Assembly (NCBI RefSeq): GCF_017355185.1
Contig: NZ_JADILJ010000001.1
Span: 161,342-225,341, forward strand
Length of the DNA stretch: 64,000 nt
From: Rathayibacter sp. SD072
GTDB taxonomy: Bacteria > Actinomycetota > Actinomycetes > Actinomycetales > Microbacteriaceae
Direction: 5' to 3'
The notes below the pieces were generated by a model. It worked only from the letters and a program-made list of their open reading frames with translations. It made no database searches and was not told the DNA's origin. Positions within the stretch are counted from its first letter, which is position 1, and each line of letters opens with the position of its first letter. A program made the position numbers and the translations under genes. Below, one piece after another: positions 34,984 through 46,672 of this stretch.

Positions 34984-37107
34984 ATGACTGCGCCCGTCCC
35001 GCCCGTCGCCCGCCGCGTCCCCCTGGAGCGCCGTCATCACGGCGACACGGTGGTCGATCAGTACGAGTGGCTCCGCGAGAAGGAGGACCCCGGGGTCCTC
35101 GCTCATCTCGAGGCCGAGAACGCCTACACCGATGCGGTCCTCGAGCCGCTGGCCCCGCTGCGGGAGCGGCTCTTCGAGGAGATCCGCTCGCGGACGAAGG
35201 AGACCGACCTCTCGGTTCCCGTCCGCGAGGGCGCCTGGTGGTACTTCTCGCGCTCCTTCGAGGGCCGCCAGTACGCGGTGCACTGCCGGGCCCCGATCAG
35301 CGGGCCCGACGACTGGACCCCGCCCGCCCTCGGAGAGGGCGGCGAGCTCCCCGGCGAGCAGATCGTCCTCGACGGCAACGCCGAGGCGGAGGGGCACGAG
35401 TTCTTCTCCCTCGGCAGCTTCGACGTCAGCGCCGACGGCCGCTACCTCCTCTTCGGCACGGACGTCGAGGGCGACGAGCGCTACACGCTCCGCATCCGCG
35501 ACCTCGCGACCGGCGAGGACCTGCCCGACGTCGTCGAGCAGACCGGCGGCGGAGCGACGTTCGGCGCCGACGCCCGCCACGTCTTCTACCCGACCGTCGA
35601 CGAGTCGTGGCGGCCGGACACGATCATGCGCCACGAGGTCGGCACCGACGCCGCCGCCGACGTGGTCGTCTTCACCGAGCCCGACGAGCGCTACTGGATC
35701 GGCGTCGGCCTCACCCGCAGCCGCCGCTTTTTGGTCATCGAGATCGGCAGCAAGATCACCAGCGAGTGCCTCCTGCTCGACGCGCAGGACCCCACCGGCG
35801 AGTTCCGCTCGGTGTGGCCGCGGCGCGAGGGAGTGGAGTACGAGGTCGAGCACGCCGTCCTCGACGGGCGCGACCGCCTCCTCATCGTGCACAACGACGC
35901 GGCGCTCAACTTCGAGATCGTGGAGGAGCCGGCCGATCTCTCCCTGAGTGCCGAGGAGCGCGCGCAGCAGCGGCGCGTCGTGGTGCCCCACCTCGCGGGG
36001 CGCCGCATCGAGGGCGTCGACGCCTTCGCCCGGCACGTGGTCGTCTCCTACCGGTCGGAGGGTGCGACGCGCCTGGGCCTGCTCCGGGAGGGGGACGGCG
36101 ACGCCGCGCTCGACGAGATCGTCTTCGACGAGCCGCTCTACGATGCGGGGCTCGCCGGCAATCCGGAGTGGGAGCAGACGTCCCTCCGCCTCGCGTACAC
36201 CTCGTTCGTCACCCCCTCGACGGTGCTCTCGCTCGACGTCGCGACCGGTGGGCGCACCGTGCTGAAGCAGCAGCCCGTGCTCGGCGACTACGACCCCGAG
36301 CGCTACGTGCAGCGCCGGGAGTGGGCGACGGCGGAGGACGGCACGCGGATCCCGCTCTCCCTGGTCTGGCGCCGCGACGCCGCCGATCCCGACGCTGCCC
36401 CTGCTCCGCTGATCCTCTACGGCTACGGCTCCTACGAGGCGAGCATCGATCCCGGCTTCTCGATCCCCCGGCTCTCGCTGCTCGACCGCGGAGTCGTCTT
36501 CGCGATCGCGCACGTGCGCGGCGGCGGCGAGATGGGGCGCTCCTGGTACGAGAACGGCAAGACGCTGACGAAGAAGTCCACCTTCACCGACTTCGTCGAC
36601 TCCGCTCGCCACCTCGTCGAGCAGGGGTTCACGACTCCGGAGCGGCTCGTCGCCCAGGGCGGCTCGGCCGGCGGTCTGCTGGTGGGCGCGGTCGCGAACC
36701 TCGCTCCGGAGCTGTTCGCGGGCGTCCTCGCCCAGGTCCCGTTCGTCGACGCGCTGACCTCGATCCTGGATCCGTCGCTGCCGCTGACGGTCATCGAGTG
36801 GGACGAGTGGGGCGACCCGCTGCACGACGCCGAGGTCTACGCCTACATGAAGTCGTACTCGCCCTACGAGAACGTGCGGGACGGAGTGCGGTACCCGCGG
36901 ATCCTCGCGACGACCAGCCTCAACGACACGCGGGTGCTGTACGTGGAGCCGGCGAAGTGGGTCGCGCGGCTCCGCGAGGCCGGGGCGCCGGCGCTCCTCA
37001 AGATCGAGATGACGGCCGGGCACGGCGGGGTGAGCGGCCGCTACGAGCGCTGGCGCGAGGTGGCCTTCGAGTACGCGTGGATGCTGGACGTGCTCGGAGC
37101 CCCCTGA
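34984..37107 (+). CDS. S9 family peptidase, oligopeptidase B-like
   Basis: A 707-aa cytoplasmic serine peptidase. An N-terminal seven-bladed beta-propeller region is followed by an alpha/beta-hydrolase domain with the nucleophile Ser near residue 561 (AQGGSAGGLLVG) and catalytic His near 680 (TAGHGGVSGRY). The VRGGGEMGRSWYENGK segment matches oligopeptidase B, which cleaves after basic residues in short peptides. Length is normal for the family. Confidence 0.92.
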   Translation: MTAPVPPVARRVPLERRHHGDTVVDQYEWLREKEDPGVLAHLEAENAYTDAVLEPLAPLRERLFEEIRSRTKETDLSVPVREGAWWYFSRSFEGRQYAVHCRAPISGPDDWTPPALGEGGELPGEQIVLDGNAEAEGHEFFSLGSFDVSADGRYLLFGTDVEGDERYTLRIRDLATGEDLPDVVEQTGGGATFGADARHVFYPTVDESWRPDTIMRHEVGTDAAADVVVFTEPDERYWIGVGLTRSRRFLVIEIGSKITSECLLLDAQDPTGEFRSVWPRREGVEYEVEHAVLDGRDRLLIVHNDAALNFEIVEEPADLSLSAEERAQQRRVVVPHLAGRRIEGVDAFARHVVVSYRSEGATRLGLLREGDGDAALDEIVFDEPLYDAGLAGNPEWEQTSLRLAYTSFVTPSTVLSLDVATGGRTVLKQQPVLGDYDPERYVQRREWATAEDGTRIPLSLVWRRDAADPDAAPAPLILYGYGSYEASIDPGFSIPRLSLLDRGVVFAIAHVRGGGEMGRSWYENGKTLTKKSTFTDFVDSARHLVEQGFTTPERLVAQGGSAGGLLVGAVANLAPELFAGVLAQVPFVDALTSILDPSLPLTVIEWDEWGDPLHDAEVYAYMKSYSPYENVRDGVRYPRILATTSLNDTRVLYVEPAKWVARLREAGAPALLKIEMTAGHGGVSGRYERWREVAFEYAWMLDVLGAP

Positions 37108-37200
37108 GCGTCCCGCTCCGGATCCGGCGGCCCCGCCGCAAGCCCCACCCGCGTGTCACCGCCGACGCGTAGGGTTCGGGGTGCCGACGAAGGGAAGAGC

Positions 37201-38574
37201 ATGAGCGCAGGCCTGTCGATCGACCGGATCGCCGCATGGGTGGCGGATCAGCGGTGGTACGCGAGCAAGGGGCGGCGCCCCGAGCTCGAGGTCCGCGGCG
37301 CGTGGTCGCTGCACCCCGAGGGCGGTGAGGTGGTGGACCACCTCTTCATCGACCGGGCGGGGACATCGCCGGTGCTCTACCAGGTGCCCGTGTCCGTGCA
37401 CCCGGCCCCCGTCGCCGGCCTCGAGGACGCGCTCGTCTACTCCGACGGCGAGCGCTGGGTCTACGACGCCCCGCGCGACCCCTTCTTCGCGCGCGCCCTG
37501 CTCGGCATGATTGCCGAGGGCGTCCGCTCCGACGAGGACGGCGCCGAGGGCGGCGCCCGGGCCGAGGGGCACCGGCAGCCCGGTGCTGTGATCGGCGCGT
37601 TCGCGTCGTCGAAGGTGCTCAGCGGCGAGCAGTCGAACACCTCCGTCATCGTGTCGACCACGGCCGAGGACGGCTCCGCCGGCACCCCCGTGATCGTGAA
37701 GGTCTTCCGAGCGCTGCACCACGGCGACAACCCGGATGTGACGGTGCAGTCGGCGCTCAACGCGGCCGGCAGCGCTCTGGTCCCGCCCGTCATCGGCAAC
37801 GTCACGGGCGAATGGGACGACGAGGGCGAGCCGAGCGGGCGCGCCTTCGGGCATCTCGCTTTCGCCCAGGAGTTCCTGCCCGGTGTCCAGGACGCGTGGC
37901 GGGTCGCCCTCGAGGCGGTCGGCGCCGACTCCGACTTCACCGGCCCCGCCCGCGAGCTGGGCTCGGCGACCGCCGCGGTGCACGCCACGCTCGCCGACGT
38001 CCTCGAGACGGAGGAGGCGACCCCCGAGGTCGTCGAGCGGATCGTCGCCACCATGCGCCGTCGCCTGCGGATCGCCTCATCGGAGGTGCCGGTCATCGCC
38101 GAGGACTCCGACGCGATCGACGCCGTCTTCCGGGCGGCCGCGGCCGCGCCCTGGCCCCGGCTGCAGCGCATCCACGGCGACTACCACCTGGGGCAGGTGC
38201 TCCTCGTCCCCGGACGCGGCTGGGTCCTGCTCGACTTCGAGGGCGAGCCCTTGCGTCCGATGAACGAGCGGCGGATGCCCGACGTGGCCCTGCGCGACGT
38301 CGCGGGCATGCTGCGCTCCTTCGACTACGCCGCCGGAGCGCACGAGCAGAGCTCCCCCGGCTCCCGTCGCGCCGAGTGGGCCGCGGCGAGCCGCGCCGCG
38401 TTCCTCGAGGGGTACTCCGAGCGCGCGGGCGACGCCGTCGAGGCGCACCGCGCCGTGCTCGACGCGTTCGAGCTCGACAAGGCCGTCTACGAGGCGATCT
38501 ACGAGGCCCGCAACCGCCCCCAGTGGCTGTCGATCCCGGTCACCGCGGTGCAGCGGCTCGTCGGACGCTCGTAG
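37201..38574 (+). CDS. mak: Maltokinase (Mak/Pep2)
   Basis: A 457-aa aminoglycoside-phosphotransferase-fold kinase. The N-terminal cap DRIAAWVADQRWYASKGR is typical of maltokinases; the catalytic loop is RIHGDYHLGQVLL and the metal-binding segment is VLLDFEGEPLRP. It phosphorylates maltose to maltose-1-phosphate, the donor used by GlgE for alpha-glucan synthesis. The usual partners treS, glgE and glgB are not in this window. ATG 37201 is supported by a GGGAAGA ribosome-binding site; TAGGGT near 37171 is a possible -10. Confidence 0.88.
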   Translation: MSAGLSIDRIAAWVADQRWYASKGRRPELEVRGAWSLHPEGGEVVDHLFIDRAGTSPVLYQVPVSVHPAPVAGLEDALVYSDGERWVYDAPRDPFFARALLGMIAEGVRSDEDGAEGGARAEGHRQPGAVIGAFASSKVLSGEQSNTSVIVSTTAEDGSAGTPVIVKVFRALHHGDNPDVTVQSALNAAGSALVPPVIGNVTGEWDDEGEPSGRAFGHLAFAQEFLPGVQDAWRVALEAVGADSDFTGPARELGSATAAVHATLADVLETEEATPEVVERIVATMRRRLRIASSEVPVIAEDSDAIDAVFRAAAAAPWPRLQRIHGDYHLGQVLLVPGRGWVLLDFEGEPLRPMNERRMPDVALRDVAGMLRSFDYAAGAHEQSSPGSRRAEWAAASRAAFLEGYSERAGDAVEAHRAVLDAFELDKAVYEAIYEARNRPQWLSIPVTAVQRLVGRS

Positions 38575-38577
38575 GGT
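38572..38577 (+). promoter_or_regulatory. -10 element overlapping the maltokinase stop
   Basis: TAGGGT, whose TAG is the maltokinase stop codon, with 6 nt to the ATG of the 51-aa gene. Confidence 0.5.
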
Positions 38578-38583
38578 GCAGGT

Positions 38584-38739
38584 ATGAGCGAACGCGACGA
38601 GAAGTCCGATGAGAAGCCCCTGGACCCGCTGAGCGACTTCAGCATCCCGGGCGACACCGATCTGCACACCGACGGCGACGCCTCGGGGGCCGACGGTGCC
38701 GAGGTCGCGGAGCCGGGCTCCGCGGACGACCGGAAGTAG
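38584..38739 (+). CDS. Small acidic protein, 51 aa (hypothetical)
   Basis: A short ORF 9 bp after maltokinase. The product is highly charged and acidic (starts MSERDEKSDEKPLDPL, rich in Asp, Glu, Ser and Gly), probably disordered, with no membrane segment. A leaderless-type -10 lies 6 nt before the ATG and a strong terminator hairpin follows 6 bp after its stop, together a complete minimal transcription unit. No family is recognised. Confidence 0.6.
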   Translation: MSERDEKSDEKPLDPLSDFSIPGDTDLHTDGDASGADGAEVAEPGSADDRK

Positions 38740-38745
38740 GACCTC

Positions 38746-38779
38746 GGGAGGGGCAGCCGGATCACCGGCGGCTCCTCCC
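38746..38779. terminator. Bidirectional terminator between the 51-aa gene and corA
   Basis: A 15-bp stem (gggaggggcagccgg / ccggcggctcctccc) with one mismatch and one G-T pair and an ATCA loop, between convergent genes. Confidence 0.75.
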
Positions 38780-38838
38780 GCCCTCGTTCCGGGAGAGCGC
38801 GGGCGCCGCTCCGACCGGACCCGCTGCCGCTCACCGTG

Positions 38839-39999
38839 TCAGAGCCAGCCCCAGCGCTTGAACAGGCGGTGCAGGATCACGCTCGACGCGACCATCAGCC
38901 CCAGCGCGGCCGGGTAGCCCCACGCCACGTGCAGCTCCGGCATCACGTCGAAGTTCATGCCGTAGACGCTCGAGATCATGGTCGGCGCGAAGAAGATGGC
39001 CGCCCAGGCCGAGATGCGCTTGACCTCGTCGTTCTGCTGGTTGCCCGCCTCCGCCAGCCGCTTCATGTCCTCGTTCTGCCGTTGGGCGACGAGGGTCGCG
39101 TTCACCGCGAGGATCTCGCGGAGGGTCGTCCGGAAGCCCTCGACGCGCTCGTCGACGACGGCGACGTGATCGGCGACGTCGCGGAGGTAGCGGCGCAGCT
39201 CGACGTCCTCGCGGAACACCTCGAAGTCGGTGACGAGGCGTCCGAGCATGCCCGTGAGCGGCCGCGTGGCGCGCTGGAAGTCGAGCACCTCCTGGCTCAG
39301 CTCGTAGATGCGCCGCGACACCGCGGGGTCCCCCTCGAAGACCTGGGCCTCGATCTCGTCGATGTCGTTCTCGAGGCCGGCGACGACCGGCGAGTACTGG
39401 TCGACCACGGCGTCCAGGATCGCGTAGAGGACCGCCACCGGGCCCTTGCGCAGGAGCTCCGGGTCGGCCTCCATCCGGCGCCGCACGAGGGAGAGGTCCG
39501 GCTTCTCGGAGTGCCGGACGGTCACCACGAAGTTCGGGCCGACGAAGAGGTGCAGCTCGCCGAAGTCGACCTCCTCGCGCTGATCGGCGTAGCTCGCGGC
39601 CCGCAGGACCACGAACATGTCGCTGCCGTAGCGCTCGAGCTTCGGCCGCTGGTGGGCGCTGATCGCGTCCTCGATCGCGAGGGGGTGCATCGAGAACTCG
39701 TCCTCGAGAGCCGCGAGCTCGCCCTCGGTCGGGCGGTAGAGCCCGATCCAGGCCATGGCGTCGGGGAGCCGCTGCAGCGCGGAGAGCGCCTCCGGGATGC
39801 TCCCGGGCGAGACGATCCGGCGGCCGTCCTGGTAGATCGCGTTGTCGACGGTGCTGGTGCGCGGCGGAGCCTCGACGGGGCGCAGCCGCTCGATCGGGGC
39901 GGTGTCCTCGGCGGCCGCGCGCGTACGCGAGCCGAGACCGAGGGAGGGGACGCGGGGAAGCTTCACGGTCGACTCCTCTCGCCTTCGCCGACGACCCAT
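38839..39999 (-). CDS. CorA-like magnesium/cobalt channel
   Basis: A 386-aa membrane protein. The long N-terminal cytoplasmic domain is helical; two C-terminal transmembrane helices flank the selectivity motif YGMNFDVMPEL (GMN). The protein ends with a basic tail (HRLFKRWGWL), as in CorA channels that import Mg2+. ATG 39999 has GGGAGG at good spacing. A GTG 11 codons in (before KLPRVPSLG) also has a ribosome-binding site and could be the true start. Confidence 0.93.
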   Translation of the reverse strand: MGRRRRREESTVKLPRVPSLGLGSRTRAAAEDTAPIERLRPVEAPPRTSTVDNAIYQDGRRIVSPGSIPEALSALQRLPDAMAWIGLYRPTEGELAALEDEFSMHPLAIEDAISAHQRPKLERYGSDMFVVLRAASYADQREEVDFGELHLFVGPNFVVTVRHSEKPDLSLVRRRMEADPELLRKGPVAVLYAILDAVVDQYSPVVAGLENDIDEIEAQVFEGDPAVSRRIYELSQEVLDFQRATRPLTGMLGRLVTDFEVFREDVELRRYLRDVADHVAVVDERVEGFRTTLREILAVNATLVAQRQNEDMKRLAEAGNQQNDEVKRISAWAAIFFAPTMISSVYGMNFDVMPELHVAWGYPAALGLMVASSVILHRLFKRWGWL

Positions 40000-40083
40000 T
40001 GTGCACCTCCCGGTGAACAGCGGGTGTCCGGGGCGGATCCGCCCCCGCGCCGTCGGCCGGTCCTCGGGTGTCGGAGGCTCTCA

Positions 40084-40090
40084 GTAGCCT
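40084..40090 (+). promoter_or_regulatory. Candidate -10 of sbcDC
   Basis: TAGCCT about 50 bp upstream of the sbcD GTG, in the 139-bp divergent spacer with corA. No clear -35 is visible. Confidence 0.35.
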
Positions 40091-40138
40091 GGAGGAACGA
40101 GAAGGGGGCCACCCCGCACGCCAGGAGGGACGACGTCG

Positions 40139-41280
40139 GTGAAGCTGCTCCACACCTCCGACTGGCACATCGGCCGCACCTTCCACGGTCATTCGAGCGT
40201 GCCCGCGCTGCGCCGGGTGCTCGAGGCGCTCGTCGCGACCGTGCGCGAGGAGGCCGTCGACGTGGTGCTCGTGGCGGGCGACGTCTTCGACTCGGCGGTG
40301 CCGGCCGGCGAGCACTACGCCCTGCTCACCCGCACGCTCGAGGAGCTCCGCGGCGCCGGCGCCGAGGTCGTCCTGACCAGCGGCAACCACGACTCCCCCG
40401 CGCGGCTGGGCTTCCAGGCCGGGCTCCTGCGCACCTCCGGCGTCCACGTGCTCACCGATCCCGAGGCGTACGCCGAGCCGGTCGTGCTCCGCGACGAGCA
40501 CGGGGAGGTCGGCGTCTACGGCATCCCCTACCTCGAGCCGGCGCTCTACCGCCACCGGCACCCCGAGGAGTCGCTCCGCCGGCACGAGGACGTCCTCGCC
40601 TTCGCGATGCGGCGGATCCGCTCCTCGGCCGGGGCCGCCGGGCGACGCTGGGTCGTCCTCTCGCACTGCTTCGCCGTCGGCGCGCCCGCCGGCACCGTCG
40701 AGCGCGACATCACCGCCGGGGGCATCGACTACGTCTCGGTCGACCACTTCGCCGACGCCGACTACGCCGCTCTCGGGCACATCCACGGCCGGGCCGAGCT
40801 GCTGCCGAACGTCCGCTACTCCGGTGCGCCCCTGCACTACTCCTTCGGCGAGGCGGCGAAGCCCCGCGGCGGCTGGATCGTGGAGCTCGGCGCCGACGGG
40901 CTGCAGGACGTCCGCTGGTCGCCGCTTCCCGTGCCCCGCAGGCTCAGCGTGATCGAGGGGCGGCTCGACGAGCTGCTGGCCGATCCGACGCTCGCGCAGG
41001 AGGAGCAGGACTGGGTCTCGGCCGTGCTGACCGACGAGGTGCGCCCCCTCGACGCGATGGCGCGTCTGCAGTCCCGATTCCCCGGCTGCGTGACCCTGGA
41101 GCACCGGCCGCCGAGCGCGCCCGCCGGCGAGCCGACCGCCTACGCCGAGCGGATCCGCGGGCGCAGCGACGTCGAGATCGTCGACGACTTCCTCGCCCAC
41201 GTGCGCGGCCGCGGCGCCTCCGACGCCGAGCGCGGGATCGTCCTCGACGCTCTCGCGGCGGTCGACGCCGAGGCCCTGCG

Positions 41281-41284
<4 letters not shown>
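40139..41284 (+). CDS. sbcD: Exonuclease SbcCD subunit D
   Basis: A 381-aa Mre11-type nuclease. The N-terminal LLHTSDWHIGRTFHG, VLVAGDVFDSAVP, TSGNHDSPARL, LSHCFAVGA and LGHIHGRAEL supply the two-manganese active site. With SbcC it opens hairpins and cleans DNA ends. The GTG start has a GGAGGGA ribosome-binding site. The stop overlaps the sbcC GTG by 4 bp. Confidence 0.96.
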
Positions 41285-44226
<2,942 letters not shown>

Positions 44227-44229
44227 GCG

Positions 44230-44739
44230 CTACCGCGCCGAGCGGCGGTGCCGCGCGACCGCGTCCGTGTTCCCGCAGCGCGCGGAGCAGTAGCGCTGCC
44301 GACCGGCCCGGGACTCGTCGACGAAGACCCGGTCGCAGCCCTCGCGCGTGCAGACTCCCATCCGGAGCCCGGCGGAGGAGGACACGAAGAACGCGAGGCC
44401 GCCCGCCGTCACCGAGCGGACGCGGGTGACGACGTCGCTGTCGTCGGGCACGAGGTGCAGGTGCGGCGGCATGCCGTCGTGGGTCGCGACGAACAGCGAC
44501 CCGGCGACCTCGGCGAGCAGGGCGTTCACCGCGTCGCAGCGGGCCTGAACGGAGGTCGCGGCGAAGACCGCCCGCATCCGCCTCCCCCAGGTGCGCAGCG
44601 CGAGCGTCTCGGAGGGAGCGAGCGCGGGCTCGCGGACGCCCTGCTCGCGCAGCAGCGGCTCGATCGCGTCGTCGGGCGCCGCGTTCACGAGCGCGGCCGC
44701 GAGACGCGGGCCGACCTGATGGCGGTGGTCGAAGCTCAT
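44230..44739 (-). CDS. CGNR-type zinc-finger regulator
   Basis: A 169-aa protein with an N-terminal ABATE-like domain and a C-terminal treble-clef finger: CTREGCDRVFVDES followed by RYCSARCGNTDAVARHR. The motif reads CGNT where the family name motif is CGNR. Members are putative transcription regulators. ATG 44739 has TACAGT 6 nt upstream, so it is leaderless; an upstream in-frame start would cross the promoter. It is divergent from the 51-aa Cys-protein gene, and the spacer carries a gaacgtgttc palindrome. Confidence 0.82.
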   Translation of the reverse strand: MSFDHRHQVGPRLAAALVNAAPDDAIEPLLREQGVREPALAPSETLALRTWGRRMRAVFAATSVQARCDAVNALLAEVAGSLFVATHDGMPPHLHLVPDDSDVVTRVRSVTAGGLAFFVSSSAGLRMGVCTREGCDRVFVDESRAGRQRYCSARCGNTDAVARHRRSAR

Positions 44740-44745
44740 CGACCG

Positions 44746-44785
44746 ACTGTAATGGTTGAACGTGTTCGATTCATTACGTGAGGAT
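44746..44785. promoter_or_regulatory. Divergent promoters, CGNR gene / 44792 gene
   Basis: Minus strand: TACAGT at 44746-44751, 6 nt from the CGNR ATG. Plus strand: TTGAAC (44756-44761), 18 bp, GAGGAT (44780-44785), then 6 nt to the ATG at 44792. The near-palindrome GAACGTGTTC sits between them and could be an operator. Confidence 0.4.
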
Positions 44786-44791
44786 CGGCGC

Positions 44792-44947
44792 ATGCACGAG
44801 CACCGATGGACACGACTCTCCCGCCACCCGACCAGCGAGGGGGTCCTCAGCTACCTGCAGTGCGCCTGCGGGGCGCGCGAGATCGAGCTCGCACCGCTCG
44901 CTCCGGCGGTGCTGCTCACCGCTCGGGAGACTCGGACCCGCTGCTAG
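44792..44947 (+). CDS. Small His/Cys protein, 51 aa (hypothetical)
   Basis: The product starts MHEHRWTRLSRHPTSEG and continues YLQCACGAREIEL. The pattern HxHxW then CxCG suggests a small metal-binding or zinc-ribbon-like protein; similar short proteins occur in actinobacteria, without known function. ATG 44792 is preferred over an upstream TTG. Its TAG stop codon lies within the left end of the palindromic element at 44944. Confidence 0.6.
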   Translation: MHEHRWTRLSRHPTSEGVLSYLQCACGAREIELAPLAPAVLLTARETRTRC

Positions 44948-45107
44948 TGCCTGGTGATCACGGATCGCCGTCGCGAGCACGGCCTGATCGTGCGAGCTGC
45001 ACGGAGGAGACCGGAGGCCGATGCGGGCATCGGCTGAGGCCTCCGACGCCGCAGATCGTGCGATCAGGCCGAGCGGAGCACGCGAGATCGTGGTCGCCAG
45101 GCACTAG
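44944..45107. repeat. 164-bp imperfect palindrome (MITE/REP-like element)
   Basis: The ends are 19-bp inverted repeats, ctagtgcctggtgatcacg (44944-44962) and its complement at 45089-45107, with 2 mismatches. A second inner pair, ggcctgatcgtgcgagctgc near 44981-45000, is matched at 45051-45070 with 3 mismatches. The centre holds a smaller hairpin (ccgatg-cggg-catcgg). No ORF is seen. The left end supplies the stop codon of the 44792 gene and the right end supplies TAG of the thi promoter TAGGGT. Origin as a non-autonomous mobile element is inference. Confidence 0.7.
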
Positions 45108-45110
45108 GGT
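45105..45110 (+). promoter_or_regulatory. -10 element of the thi operon
   Basis: TAGGGT, 7-8 nt before the start of the TPP aptamer. Its first three bases belong to the palindromic element. Confidence 0.5.
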
Positions 45111-45118
45111 CGTGCGCA

Positions 45119-45194
45119 GTGACACGGGGTGCCCGCCTGGGCTGAGAGAAGACCCGTTGAACCTGATCTAGTTCGTACTAGCGAAGGGATGTCG
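45119..45194 (+). promoter_or_regulatory. TPP riboswitch (THI element)
   Basis: The conserved aptamer blocks are all present in order: ACACGGGGTGCC, GGCTGAGA, ACCCGTTGAACCTGATC, then TAGTTCGTACTAGCGAAGGGATG. The aptamer ends almost at the thiM ribosome-binding site (AAGGGA), so TPP probably blocks translation initiation by hiding it. Confidence 0.95.
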
Positions 45195-45197
45195 CGA

Positions 45198-46028
45198 ATG
45201 AGCATTCGCACGCCTGCCCACCCGACCCTCCACGACCTCGACGGGGCCGCCGTCGGCCGCGATCTCGAGGAGCTGCGCCGCAGGGCGCCACTCGTCCAGT
45301 GCATCACCAACGCGGTGGTGACCGGATTCACCGCCAACAGCCTCCTCGCCCTGGGGGCGAGCCCCGCCATGGCCGATCTCCCGGGCGAGGCGGGCGTCTT
45401 CGCCGGGCTCGCGTCGGCGACGCTCGTGAATCTCGGGACGCCCGGGTCAGAGCAGCGCTCCGGGGCGCGGGAGGCGATCGCGACCGGGCCGCTCTGGGTG
45501 CTCGATCCGGTCGCCGTCGGGCCACTGCCGGTCCGCACCGCCTTCGCCGCCGAGATCCTCGACCAGGGGCCCTCGATCATCCGCGGCAACGCCTCCGAGA
45601 TCCTCGCCCTCGCCGGTCTCGGTGCCGGCGGTCGGGGTGTCGACGCCGTCGACGGGGCCGAGGATGCGCTCGACGCCGCGAAGGAACTCGCCCGGCGCAC
45701 GGGAGCCGCCGTCGCTGTCTCCGGCCCCGTCGACGTCGTCACCGACGGAGTCGCGGTCGTCCGTGTCACCGGCGGGCACCCGCTGCTGACCCGCGTCACG
45801 GGCGGAGGCTGCGCCCTCGGCGCCGTGATGGCCGCCTTCCTCGGCGCCGCCGACCCCGCCCCCGGAGCCGCCCTCCGCGCCGCCGTCGCGGGCTCGGTCG
45901 TCTGGGGGATGGCCGCCGAGCGCGCGGCGCGCACCGCGGCCGGTCCCGGCTCGTTCGCCGTGGCCCTCCTCGACGAGGTCTCCTCCCTCGACGCGTCCGT
46001 CGTCGCGCAGGGGGCGAGGATCGCGTGA
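45198..46028 (+). CDS. thiM: Hydroxyethylthiazole kinase
   Basis: A 276-aa ribokinase-like enzyme phosphorylating 4-methyl-5-hydroxyethylthiazole for thiamine salvage. [20 protein letters not shown] and [15 protein letters not shown] (ATP site, catalytic Cys region) are typical. ATG 45198 lies 8 nt after AAGGGA of the riboswitch; ATG 45189 is inside the aptamer end and less likely. First gene of thiM-thiE-thiD/tenA. Confidence 0.95.
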   Translation: MSIRTPAHPTLHDLDGAAVGRDLEELRRRAPLVQCITNAVVTGFTANSLLALGASPAMADLPGEAGVFAGLASATLVNLGTPGSEQRSGAREAIATGPLWVLDPVAVGPLPVRTAFAAEILDQGPSIIRGNASEILALAGLGAGGRGVDAVDGAEDALDAAKELARRTGAAVAVSGPVDVVTDGVAVVRVTGGHPLLTRVTGGGCALGAVMAAFLGAADPAPGAALRAAVAGSVVWGMAAERAARTAAGPGSFAVALLDEVSSLDASVVAQGARIA

Positions 46029-46672
46029 GCGCCCTCGACCTCTCCCTTTACCTCGTCACCGACACGCGGCAGTGCGGAGCGCGCGGCGTGCCGGCCGTCG
46101 TGTCCGCCGCGGTCCTGGGTGGCGTCCGCACTGTCCAGATCCGCGACCACGACGCCTCGGCCGCCGAGCTGCTCGCCCTCGTCCTCGCCGTCGCCGACGT
46201 GCTCGACGAGCGCACGACCCTCGTGGTGGACGATCGCGTCGACGTCGCCCTCGCCGCCCGCCTGGCCGGAGCGCGGGTGCACGGGGTCCACCTCGGGCAG
46301 TCAGACCTGCCCGTCCTCGCCGCCCGGCAGCTCCTGGGCCCGGACGCCGTCCTCGGACTGACGGCGAACACGCCCGCGCACCTCGAGGCCGTGCACGCCC
46401 TGCCCGCGGGTACCGTCGACTACCTGGGCGTCGGAGTGATCCGGCCGACCGCGACGAAGCCCGACCACCCGGTACCGCTCGGGATCGACGGGTTCGCGGA
46501 TCTCGCGGCCGCGACTCCGCTCCCCTGCGTCGCCATCGGCGGCGTGGGCCTGCACGATGCGGCGGCCCTGCGCGCCGCGGGGGCCGCCGGCCTCGCTGTC
46601 GTCTCGGCGATCTGCACGGCGGAGGATCCCGCAGCCGCCGCTGCGGCCCTCCGAGCGGAGTGGGACCGGTGA
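46025..46672 (+). CDS. thiE: Thiamine-phosphate synthase
   Basis: A 215-aa TIM-barrel enzyme joining HMP-PP and thiazole phosphate. The start [40 protein letters not shown] and [11 protein letters not shown], then VAIGGV, match the family; the usual Gln-X-Arg of QLRDK is QIRDH here. The GTG overlaps thiM by 4 bp, and the next gene overlaps by 4 bp. Confidence 0.95.
   Translation: MSALDLSLYLVTDTRQCGARGVPAVVSAAVLGGVRTVQIRDHDASAAELLALVLAVADVLDERTTLVVDDRVDVALAARLAGARVHGVHLGQSDLPVLAARQLLGPDAVLGLTANTPAHLEAVHALPAGTVDYLGVGVIRPTATKPDHPVPLGIDGFADLAAATPLPCVAIGGVGLHDAAALRAAGAAGLAVVSAICTAEDPAAAAAALRAEWDR

Noticed and set aside
33373..37023. 1216-codon minus-strand ORF
   Set aside because: Spans the CYTH-CHAD gene out of frame and the S9 peptidase antisense; composition is of shadow type.
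38831..41200. Long minus-strand ORF (789 codons) antisense to corA, sbcD and their spacer
   Set aside because: It overlaps corA in another frame and sbcD on the other strand, has shadow-type composition (Arg/Gly/Ala-rich) and no family similarity.
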